DNA from: Clostridiaceae bacterium
GTDB taxonomy: Bacteria > Bacillota > Clostridia > Oscillospirales > Acutalibacteraceae
Direction of reading: 5' to 3'
Assembly: GCA_904501895.1 (NCBI GenBank)
Contig: CAJGCX010000092.1
Location: forward strand, 1 to 7,037
DNA length: 7,037 nucleotides
Part shown: piece after piece, positions 1-6,175 of the stretch
Numbering within the stretch: position 1 is the first letter of the stretch
Layout of the letters: every line of letters begins with the position of its first letter
Translations under genes and position numbers: made by a program
Notes under the pieces: generated by a model
Database searches by the model: none
Told to the model about the DNA's origin: nothing
The model's input: the letters and a program-made list of their open reading frames with translations, nothing else

Positions 1-539
1 GACTTATAAAGGCTGCTGACGGATTTCGTGAGGATTTGGGCTTTGCCTTTTCGACCTATGCAGTACCGTCAATTCTCGGTGAAATAAGACGGATTTTCCG
101 TGATGACGGTGCAGTAAAAATCAGCAGAAGCCTTAAGGAAAGGGCAAGGGAATTGGCTCATATCAAGGAAAATTTTGAAAAGGAAAATGGTGTTGAGCCT
201 ACTGTTACAGAACTGTCTGAAATCATGGGCATTTCTCCTTATGAGACAGCACAGCTTGTTTGTGTGCTTCAGCCTGTGAAGTCCCTTACCGCTGAAAATG
301 ACGATGAAAATCAGATAGATATTCCTGCTGATGATGAATACACACCAATTGACAACAGACTTTCAATACATCAGGTTTTAAATGACTTATCACCAAATGA
401 CAGACAGCTTATAATCCTGCGATTTTACAACGGACTTACACAAAGCAAGACTGCTGAAATTCTCGGAATATCACAGGTGCAGGTTTCACGAAAAGAAAAA
501 ATCATCCTGAGTCACATGCGAAAAAAGCTGACAGGATGA
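1..539 (+). CDS. sigF: Sporulation RNA polymerase sigma factor, SigF-like (5' end missing)
   Basis: This is an alternative sigma factor of the SigF/SigG/SigB group, which directs RNA polymerase to stage-specific promoters; SigF acts in the forespore. The reading frame is open from base 3, so the gene starts upstream of the window. About 178 residues are visible, against roughly 250 for a whole protein, so the N-terminus and most of region 2 are missing. The visible part begins LIKAADGF (end of region 2.2), then FSTYAVPSILGEIRR (2.3-2.4, core of -10 recognition) and RDDGAVKISRSLKE. Region 3 follows with EPTVTELSEIMGI, and region 4.2 ends the protein with a helix-turn-helix around LTQSKTAEILGISQVQVSR. 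RDDG-VK-SRSLKE matches SigF better than SigG, which has RDNNPIRVSRSL in Bacillus. One oddity is SRKEK where these factors usually have SRLEK. The sigma assignment is firm. SigF rather than SigG is likely but not proven, because the anti-sigma genes expected upstream (spoIIAA, spoIIAB) lie outside. No terminator is seen after it. Confidence 0.9.
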   Translation, partial: LIKAADGFREDLGFAFSTYAVPSILGEIRRIFRDDGAVKISRSLKERARELAHIKENFEKENGVEPTVTELSEIMGISPYETAQLVCVLQPVKSLTAENDDENQIDIPADDEYTPIDNRLSIHQVLNDLSPNDRQLIILRFYNGLTQSKTAEILGISQVQVSRKEKIILSHMRKKLTG

Positions 540-544
540 AAAAT

Positions 545-573
545 TTGATATTTTTAATATTGTATGGTAGAAT
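545..573 (+). promoter_or_regulatory. Sigma-A type promoter with extended -10 for the lipoprotein gene
   Basis: TTGATA (545-550) and TAGAAT (568-573) are separated by exactly 17 bp, and a TG at 565-566 sits one base before the -10 as in extended -10 promoters. Transcription should start near 580, leaving a leader of about 29 bases before the ATG at 609. The promoter fills the gap between the sigma gene and the lipoprotein. It matches the vegetative consensus rather than a SigF or SigG consensus, so the lipoprotein need not depend on the upstream sigma factor. Confidence 0.75.
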
Positions 574-596
574 ATATAAAATCAATCCTAAAATTC

Positions 597-602
597 AGGA
601 GA
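597..602 (+). promoter_or_regulatory. Ribosome binding site that fixes the lipoprotein start
   Basis: AGGAGA ends six bases before ATG 609, an ideal distance. The in-frame ATG at 564 has no such site and overlaps the predicted -10 region, so it would not be on the main transcript. This supports ATG 609. Confidence 0.8.
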
Positions 603-608
603 AATACT

Positions 609-2777
609 ATGATAAATTCTCGTTACAATATTATTATAAAAATAATATCTGTTGTCTGCATTGCTTCAATGCTACTCACCTCTTGCGTTGCAGATGTAAA
701 CAGAGCAGAAATCGTTGAACATGTTAAAAGTGAATATTCCGGAAACGAATTTCACAAGGCAGATAAATCTGCTTATTCTGTGGTTTCAAAATCAGGTCTT
801 ATTGAGCTTCTTTTTGATAAGGACACAACTGCAGTTGCAATCCGTGATACAAATTCAGGCGCAATATGGTCAAGCCTTCCTGAAAAAAATGTTGAAAAAG
901 ATATTTCAAGCTACGCTGTTGAAATGACACTTTCTGACGGTGGCAATAAGATTTACAAGCTTAATTCACAAGACAATTCAGTTGCTCACGGTAATTTTAA
1001 CTATACTGCTTCTGTTGACGGTATTTCCGTAACATATTCAATGGCACTTGATAAGGAAACAGGTGCTAAGGAAATTAGCAAGGTAAAGGACGGTACAATC
1101 CGTGCTGACATAACAATTCTTTATACCTTGCGTGACGGTTCATTTTACGTAAATGCAAGTATGAACAATCTTCATTTACCAAATGGTATTTTTCTTGAGG
1201 ATATTACAATTCTCAACAATTTCGGTGCTTTTGAGGAAAGTGGTGCTGAGGATTATCTTTTTGTACCTGACGGAAGTGGTGCAATTATTAAAACAGGTGT
1301 TGAGGACAGTGATTTCACTCCCCTTTCACTTGCAGTTTACGGTGAGGATGCTGCTGTTACAGATAGCAGAAATCCTTCATCCTGCCTTATAGGTGCTTTT
1401 GGTATTAAAAAGTCTGACAGTGCATTTCTTTGCATTATTGAAAAGGGTGACGCAATTGCCACAATCAATGCAAATCGAAATGATGTGGCTTCACTCAACA
1501 ATGTAAACGCCACATTTAAAATTACCGATATTTATTCAGAAGACATTCAGGCAAGCCCTTACAAAGATGAAATAACTCTTTGTTACCGTTTCCTTTCAGG
1601 TAAATCAGCTACATATTCAGGTATGGCAACTGCTTGTCGTGAAAATCTTATCAGAAATTCTGTTCTTTCAACAAAAACTGTTGATGCATCCTCAGGTAAT
1701 CTTCCTATGGTAGTTTCTGTACAGGGTGGTTACAAGGACAGTGAAAGAAAATATCACGCTCTTTCAAGCTTTCAACAGACACTTTCCCTTATGACACTCT
1801 TAAAAGCAAAGGGCGTTGACAATATTTATCTCCGTTACAATGGACTTTACGACAACGCAAATAACGGAAACACTGATGATTTTGATGAATTCAAGAATTC
1901 ATTAGGCACAAGGAAGGATTTCAACGAGTTATACTCATATCTTAACAGTCAGAAATTCTCATTATTTATTGATACTGATGTGCTTACATACAGTAATTCC
2001 TTATCCGGTGCAAAAGGCATTAACAAGAAGCACATCACCGACACAGCTGTCAATTCATTCCCTTACAGCACCTCTTCACAGGAATTTGTCAAAATAAAAA
2101 ATCTTGAAAATAATGTTGAAAAAATTCTTGGTGCATCTGAAAAAGTAAATTTCGACGGATATGCGCTTAACGATATGGGGGCATTCCTCTATTCAGATTT
2201 TTCAGGCAAATCATTTTCACGCACACTTGCACAGCTTGAAATCGCTTCACAGATTTCTGCACTTTCAACATCAAAGCTTCTTATGATTGACAAGGGTAAC
2301 TTCTATTCATTAAGAAATGCAGATATTGTTTCAAACATCCCTGTTTCCCCTGTTGCACGAATAGAAAGTAATGCTTATGTGGGTATTCCTTTTGTACAGA
2401 TGCTTATACATGGTATTCTCGAATACAGTACTGCGGGCTTTAACACTTCTAACGATATAAAGGCTTCATTCTTAAAGGCCGTCGAATACGGGTGTCTTCC
2501 AAGCGCAGATTGGTACTGTACAGTATTCAATGATGAGCTTGATGAAAAATATTACTACGACAAAAACATCAATGATATAGTTACCTTCTACACAAAGGCA
2601 AATGAGGCTTTAAAGACTCTTCGTGATTCACGAATGACATCACATTATAAAATCCAGGACGGTGTTTATTGTACGGAATATGATAACAGTATAAAAGTTT
2701 ATATAAACTACACAGATACGGAAGTCACAACAAATGGTGTTATAATCGGTCCGACAGACTGTATAACAATTTCATAA
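609..2777 (+). CDS. DUF5696 family secreted lipoprotein
   Basis: This 722-residue protein is predicted to be exported and anchored to the outer face of the membrane. Its start has a basic residue, a hydrophobic stretch (about residues 8-23) and the lipobox LTSC, with Cys26 as the lipidation site. The rest is extracytoplasmic. Motifs I recognise from DUF5696 proteins are an N-terminal beta-rich part with DTNSGAIWSS, VPDGSGAII near residue 219, and the LAVYGED segment after it. A later alpha/beta part includes YLRYNGLYDNANNG, FIDTDVLTY and FDGYALNDMG. The C-terminal part carries NAYVGIPFVQMLIHGILEY (about 588-606), HYKIQDGVYCTEYDN and IKVYINYT. The length is normal for the family and the frame is intact. 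The family has no established biochemical activity that I know of. Its members often resemble carbohydrate-active proteins in layout (beta sandwich, then barrel-like part), so glycan binding or cleavage is a guess. It lies 69 bp after the sigma gene, has its own promoter, and ends at a strong hairpin terminator. The family call is by motif recall, not a search. Confidence 0.85.
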   Translation: MINSRYNIIIKIISVVCIASMLLTSCVADVNRAEIVEHVKSEYSGNEFHKADKSAYSVVSKSGLIELLFDKDTTAVAIRDTNSGAIWSSLPEKNVEKDISSYAVEMTLSDGGNKIYKLNSQDNSVAHGNFNYTASVDGISVTYSMALDKETGAKEISKVKDGTIRADITILYTLRDGSFYVNASMNNLHLPNGIFLEDITILNNFGAFEESGAEDYLFVPDGSGAIIKTGVEDSDFTPLSLAVYGEDAAVTDSRNPSSCLIGAFGIKKSDSAFLCIIEKGDAIATINANRNDVASLNNVNATFKITDIYSEDIQASPYKDEITLCYRFLSGKSATYSGMATACRENLIRNSVLSTKTVDASSGNLPMVVSVQGGYKDSERKYHALSSFQQTLSLMTLLKAKGVDNIYLRYNGLYDNANNGNTDDFDEFKNSLGTRKDFNELYSYLNSQKFSLFIDTDVLTYSNSLSGAKGINKKHITDTAVNSFPYSTSSQEFVKIKNLENNVEKILGASEKVNFDGYALNDMGAFLYSDFSGKSFSRTLAQLEIASQISALSTSKLLMIDKGNFYSLRNADIVSNIPVSPVARIESNAYVGIPFVQMLIHGILEYSTAGFNTSNDIKASFLKAVEYGCLPSADWYCTVFNDELDEKYYYDKNINDIVTFYTKANEALKTLRDSRMTSHYKIQDGVYCTEYDNSIKVYINYTDTEVTTNGVIIGPTDCITIS

Positions 2778-2787
2778 AATAAAAATT

Positions 2788-2815
2788 GAGGTACTGACAT
2801 AAAAATCAGTACCTC
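2788..2815. terminator. Bidirectional intrinsic terminator between convergent genes
   Basis: GAGGTACTGA (2788-2797) pairs perfectly over 10 bp with TCAGTACCTC (2806-2815) around an 8-base loop. It is followed on the plus strand by TTTTATTTTATTT and on the minus strand by AATTTTTATTTTAT, so both orientations give a G/C-containing stem plus a U-rich tail. It lies 10 bp after the lipoprotein stop and 11 bp after the kinase-like gene stop on the other strand, and should end transcription from both. Confidence 0.92.
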
Positions 2816-2826
2816 TTTTATTTTAT

Positions 2827-4515
2827 TTAGAACAAGCTTTCAATTAAACCGCCTAAGTCAATTCCAGGTGTTTTGCCGTTATCAACATAATCATCAGGGA
2901 ATAAATCAAAATCATTCTCGACAGGTGGTTCACCCCATACCTCAAGGTAAATCTCACTACCCTTTACAGCACTTTCACCTGCTTCAGGAGTAACCGTTGC
3001 TACAGTACCTGCTGTATAATTACCGTCATTTGCTTTTTCGATAACCTTAACGATAAAGCCTGCTTCTTCAAGCTGCTTCTGTGCTAAATCAGCCTCAGTA
3101 TCAACTACTGGTGGAATAAGCACGTATTCAGGACCTTTACTTATTGTAAATACAATTTCAGCACCCTTTTCAACAACACTACCTGCAGGAATACTCTGTG
3201 AAATAATATATCCCTTTTCAACTGTATTGCTATATGCAGAAACTGACTTAATTGTAAATCTTTCATTCTGGACAGGGTTCTGTGCAATCAAGTCGTAAGA
3301 ACTATTTACAAAATCAGGAACCTCAACAGTTTCTGCTGTCTGTATGTTATCTTCAACAGGATTTTTCTCAGGGGCATTGATTATTTTGTCATAAACAAGC
3401 CATCCTGCAAATGCTATAAGACCAATGCCTAAAATAATAAGGAAGGTTTTAAGAATTGTCTGTACCGGTGATTCATCATCTGTTGTAACTAAAACAGGTG
3501 CATCTTTTTTCTCCTCAGACGGAACCTTAATTCCTGAATATGATGAAACGACATTTGACGGAGTTGCAGAAAGCTCTTCACGGAGCGCTTCAATATCCTT
3601 TGTTCTCTCCATTGGGTCAACCTGAAGTCCGTTCATCAAGGCGTTTATAACATAAACAGGAATAATTTCAGCATATCTTGCAGGGATTATAAGTTTATCG
3701 CTCGTTGCACGGGAAACCGCATCCTGCGGAACGCTACCAACAAGGGCACGGAAAACTGTAGCACAGAAAGCATATACATCAGACCATTCACCACTCTCAA
3801 GGTCATAGCCATACTGCTCAAGTGGAGTATATCCGTCAAACAACTCTGCAGGAATCTGTGTTCTTTCAAATCTTGCTTCAGGAATTGAAAAACCTGAAAT
3901 TCTCAACTTACCATCTCTGCCGATAAGCATTGTATCAGGGCTTATACCGTAATGAACGATACCTGATTTATGAAGATTTGACAAGAGTGAAAGCACAGGC
4001 ATAAAAAGAACCTTTGCCTTTTCCCAATTAAGATATCCCGTCTTGCTTCTCAAAAGAAATTCACGAAGAGTAAGACTTTCAATATATTCAGTAACTGCAT
4101 AAGCAGTATTGTTCTCTTCAATAATATCGATTACAGGGATTAATGCAGAAAAACCTCTTACCCTTGCAAGATTCTGCCACAAGTCAATGAACTTATTCAA
4201 AAGAGAATAATATGTATCCTGCGCATTTCTTACAACTGCAACAGTTTTACCGTCCTCACCTCTGTCAGAAAGTCTTTCAGGTAAAAACTCCTTAACTACA
4301 ACTGCAGTTTTTCTGTCAACATCATAAGCAGAATATGTAATACTTTCACTATTCCCAGAAACTGCTTTTCCTATAATATATTTTCCACCGATAGGTGTTT
4401 TCAAAGGTAAATATGGTGAAATCTGTGGAGAATCAACCTGGTATCCACATTTCGGACACTGCTTCTCACCAGACAATTCATTCATACAATTCATACAAAG
4501 ATTGTCGTAATTCAT
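2827..4515 (-). CDS. Zinc-ribbon, degenerate Ser/Thr kinase (probable pseudokinase), membrane-anchored with PASTA repeats
   Basis: This 562-residue protein has the general plan of PrkC/PknB-type kinases with an added N-terminal zinc ribbon. In order: Cys7, Cys10, Cys20 and Cys23 form a CxxC...CxxC ribbon; the kinase-like domain spans about 45-315; a charged linker follows; one membrane helix lies at about 356-375; two PASTA repeats (about 398-461 and 464-527) lie outside the cell; and an acidic, Gly/Pro-containing tail ends it. PASTA repeats in relatives bind peptidoglycan fragments or lipid II. The kinase domain keeps Lys75 (VVVKEFLPE), PLEQ at 231-234 and WSDVYAF at 244-250. It lacks key residues: the glycine loop reads SGNSESITY, the helix-C Glu appears to be Leu112, HRD is HYG (188-190), the catalytic-loop Asn is Thr195 (SPDT), and DFG is GFS (208-210). 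Phosphotransfer is therefore unlikely, and a signalling or scaffold role is inferred. I chose ATG 4515 because GGAG lies 8 bases upstream; the earlier in-frame TTG 4536 and ATG 4533 lie in or before that site. No phosphatase gene is adjacent. Confidence 0.85.
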   Translation of the reverse strand: MNYDNLCMNCMNELSGEKQCPKCGYQVDSPQISPYLPLKTPIGGKYIIGKAVSGNSESITYSAYDVDRKTAVVVKEFLPERLSDRGEDGKTVAVVRNAQDTYYSLLNKFIDLWQNLARVRGFSALIPVIDIIEENNTAYAVTEYIESLTLREFLLRSKTGYLNWEKAKVLFMPVLSLLSNLHKSGIVHYGISPDTMLIGRDGKLRISGFSIPEARFERTQIPAELFDGYTPLEQYGYDLESGEWSDVYAFCATVFRALVGSVPQDAVSRATSDKLIIPARYAEIIPVYVINALMNGLQVDPMERTKDIEALREELSATPSNVVSSYSGIKVPSEEKKDAPVLVTTDDESPVQTILKTFLIILGIGLIAFAGWLVYDKIINAPEKNPVEDNIQTAETVEVPDFVNSSYDLIAQNPVQNERFTIKSVSAYSNTVEKGYIISQSIPAGSVVEKGAEIVFTISKGPEYVLIPPVVDTEADLAQKQLEEAGFIVKVIEKANDGNYTAGTVATVTPEAGESAVKGSEIYLEVWGEPPVENDFDLFPDDYVDNGKTPGIDLGGLIESLF

Positions 4516-4523
4516 CACATAAT

Positions 4524-4530
4524 CTCCTTT
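4524..4530 (-). promoter_or_regulatory. Ribosome binding site that fixes the kinase-like gene start
   Basis: On the minus strand AAAGGAG occupies 4530-4524 and is followed by 8 bases and then ATG at 4515. This placement rules out the upstream in-frame ATG at 4533, which would put the site inside the coding sequence. A GTG at 4518 is also in frame and only one codon away, so a start one residue longer cannot be excluded. Confidence 0.8.
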
Positions 4531-4544
4531 CATCAATTATTTAT

Positions 4545-4573
4545 AATATATCAATATATATGCTCTTTGTCAA
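4545..4573 (-). promoter_or_regulatory. Sigma-A type promoter with extended -10 for the kinase-like gene
   Basis: On the minus strand a perfect TTGACA (4573-4568) is followed by a 17-bp spacer and TATATT (4550-4545), with TG at 4553-4552 placed as in extended -10 promoters. Transcription should begin near 4538, giving a leader of about 22 bases. The promoter sits directly after the flavoprotein stop codon, so the kinase-like gene can be transcribed on its own. No hairpin terminator separates it from the flavoprotein genes, so read-through is also possible. Confidence 0.8.
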
Positions 4574-4579
4574 ACAAAA

Positions 4580-6175
4580 TTAAGTCAGGTCAGATAAAAC
4601 TGCCTCGGCACACTTAACACCGTCAACACCTGCTGAAACAATGCCACCTGCATAGCCTGCGCCCTCACCACAAGGGTAAAGTCCACGGACATTTGTCTGA
4701 TAAAATTCATCACGGATAATTCGTACAGGCGATGAGCTTCGTGTTTCAGGTGCTGTAAGGACAGCATCATCCATAGCAAAGCCCTTAAGCTTTTTATCCA
4801 TCTGTACAAGTGCATCTCGCATTGTATTTACAACCTTTGAAGGTAAAACTCTGCTTATATCATCCATTGTGACACCTGTTGTAAACGATGGCTTTACAGA
4901 GCCTAATTTAGTTGATTTCTGACATTTAAGGAAATCGCCAACAAGTGTTGCAGGTGCTGAATAATCCCCACCACCAAGGTTGAATGCCTTTTCTTCGATT
5001 TCCCTCTGCAAATCGAAGCCTGAAAGCGGATGCTCTGTTGGGAAATCAGCAGGCTCAACACCAACTAAAATTGCTGAGTTAGCATTTTCCTTATCACGGG
5101 CATACTCACTCATACCGTTTGTCACAACTCCACCCTTATTTGATGAAGCACAGACAACTGTACCACCGGGACACATACAGAATGTATATGCACCTCTGCC
5201 ATGAGGTGGATGACAAGCAAGCTTATAATCAGCAGCCTTTAATTTAGGATGATTTTTAAATTCACCATACTGAACGGAATTGATATATTCCTGTGGATGC
5301 TCAATTCTTGCTCCTACTGAAAATGGCTTTTGCATCATATTGATACCCTTGCCATAAAGCATTTCAATAGTATCTCTTGCAGAATGTCCAACCGACAAAA
5401 TAAGAGCATCAGTTTCAATATCCTTTTCCTTACCGAATTTATCTGTTACAGTTACACCGTGGATAAATCCGTTTGCAACGATTAAATTTGTAAGCTGTGT
5501 TTCAAAAAGAACTGTACCACCAAGAGAAATAATTTCTTCACGGATGTTTTTAACAGTTTCCTTTAATTTATCTGTACCGATATGTGGCTTTGCATTTGTG
5601 AGAATATCCTCAGGTGCACCGTGTGACACAAATTCCTCGAAAACAAAGCGACAACGACTATCCTTAATGCCTGTTGTAAGCTTACCGTCAGAGAATGTTC
5701 CTGCACCACCCTCACCATACTGAATGTTTGATGTTTCGTCAAGGACACGATTTGTCCAGAAATTATTTACATCTGCAGTACGGGAGTCAATATCTCTGCC
5801 TCGTTCAACAACGATAGGACGATGTCCACTTCGTGCAAGAATAAGGGCTGCAAACATACCTGCAGGTCCAAATCCTGCAACAACAGGTGGCAAAGTGCTT
5901 TTTCTGTTTGATTCAGGAATTTTGTACTCATATTTCTGACATTTTATAACACGGTTGTTATTAAGGCTTTCGAGAATTTTATCCTCATCACCGTCAACAG
6001 TCACATCAACTGTGAATACAAAATGCACCTCACCCTTACGGCAATCCACACTCTGCTTGAATATTTCTGTTTTTAATATTCTGTTTTTATTAAGCTTTAA
6101 TGCCTTGGCTGCTGCATCCTCAATATTATGAAAATCGCAATCAAGGTCAAGTTTTATTTCACTGATTCTGAGCAT
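4580..6175 (-). CDS. FAD-dependent dehydrogenase-like flavoprotein, COG2509 type
   Basis: This 531-residue cytoplasmic protein belongs to the group usually annotated as uncharacterised FAD-dependent dehydrogenase or NAD(P)/FAD-dependent oxidoreductase. Residues 1 to about 90 form a separate small domain with alternating strands and helices, typical of this group. The Rossmann FAD site follows with GFGPAG (101-106) and the acidic end of the second strand at Glu124 (VVER). Further family features are GEGGAGTFSDGKL (154-166), the CPGGTVVCASS segment in the middle, and a second FAD-contacting motif near the C-terminus, CGEGAGYAGG (about 502-511). The length is that of a complete family member. 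The natural substrate is not known, so no reaction is assigned. Its start overlaps the end of the upstream flavoprotein gene by 17 bp, and GAGGG lies six bases before ATG 6175 within that gene, which points to translational coupling in one operon. Confidence 0.88.
   Translation of the reverse strand: MLRISEIKLDLDCDFHNIEDAAAKALKLNKNRILKTEIFKQSVDCRKGEVHFVFTVDVTVDGDEDKILESLNNNRVIKCQKYEYKIPESNRKSTLPPVVAGFGPAGMFAALILARSGHRPIVVERGRDIDSRTADVNNFWTNRVLDETSNIQYGEGGAGTFSDGKLTTGIKDSRCRFVFEEFVSHGAPEDILTNAKPHIGTDKLKETVKNIREEIISLGGTVLFETQLTNLIVANGFIHGVTVTDKFGKEKDIETDALILSVGHSARDTIEMLYGKGINMMQKPFSVGARIEHPQEYINSVQYGEFKNHPKLKAADYKLACHPPHGRGAYTFCMCPGGTVVCASSNKGGVVTNGMSEYARDKENANSAILVGVEPADFPTEHPLSGFDLQREIEEKAFNLGGGDYSAPATLVGDFLKCQKSTKLGSVKPSFTTGVTMDDISRVLPSKVVNTMRDALVQMDKKLKGFAMDDAVLTAPETRSSSPVRIIRDEFYQTNVRGLYPCGEGAGYAGGIVSAGVDGVKCAEAVLSDLT

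Noticed and set aside
539..555. A 6-bp inverted repeat AAAAAT...ATTTTT just after the sigma gene as a possible terminator
   Set aside because: The stem is purely A/T and too weak to end transcription, and it overlaps the -35 element of the next promoter.
536..718. A 60-codon open frame whose ATG overlaps the sigma factor stop (ATGA)
   Set aside because: It has no properly spaced ribosome site, runs through the promoter and start of the lipoprotein gene in another frame, and its product shows no recognisable domain.
2827..4515. Naming the kinase-like gene prkC/pknB as an active Ser/Thr kinase
   Set aside because: The catalytic Asp, the Mg-binding Asn and the DFG Asp are replaced (HYG, SPDT, GFS), so an active-kinase name would mislead.
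4516..4536. Upstream starts for the kinase-like gene (TTG at 4536, ATG at 4533)
   Set aside because: They lie at the predicted transcript start and before the AAAGGAG site, which instead serves ATG 4515.
4516..4579. A terminator between the flavoprotein pair and the kinase-like gene
   Set aside because: The 64-bp gap is A/T-rich and holds the promoter; I found no stable stem followed by a T-run.
4395..5939. Open frames of 60-75 codons on the plus strand opposite the kinase-like and flavoprotein genes (for example 4395-4583, 4980-5204, 5724-5939)
   Set aside because: They mirror well-supported genes on the other strand and have no recognisable domains or ribosome sites of their own.
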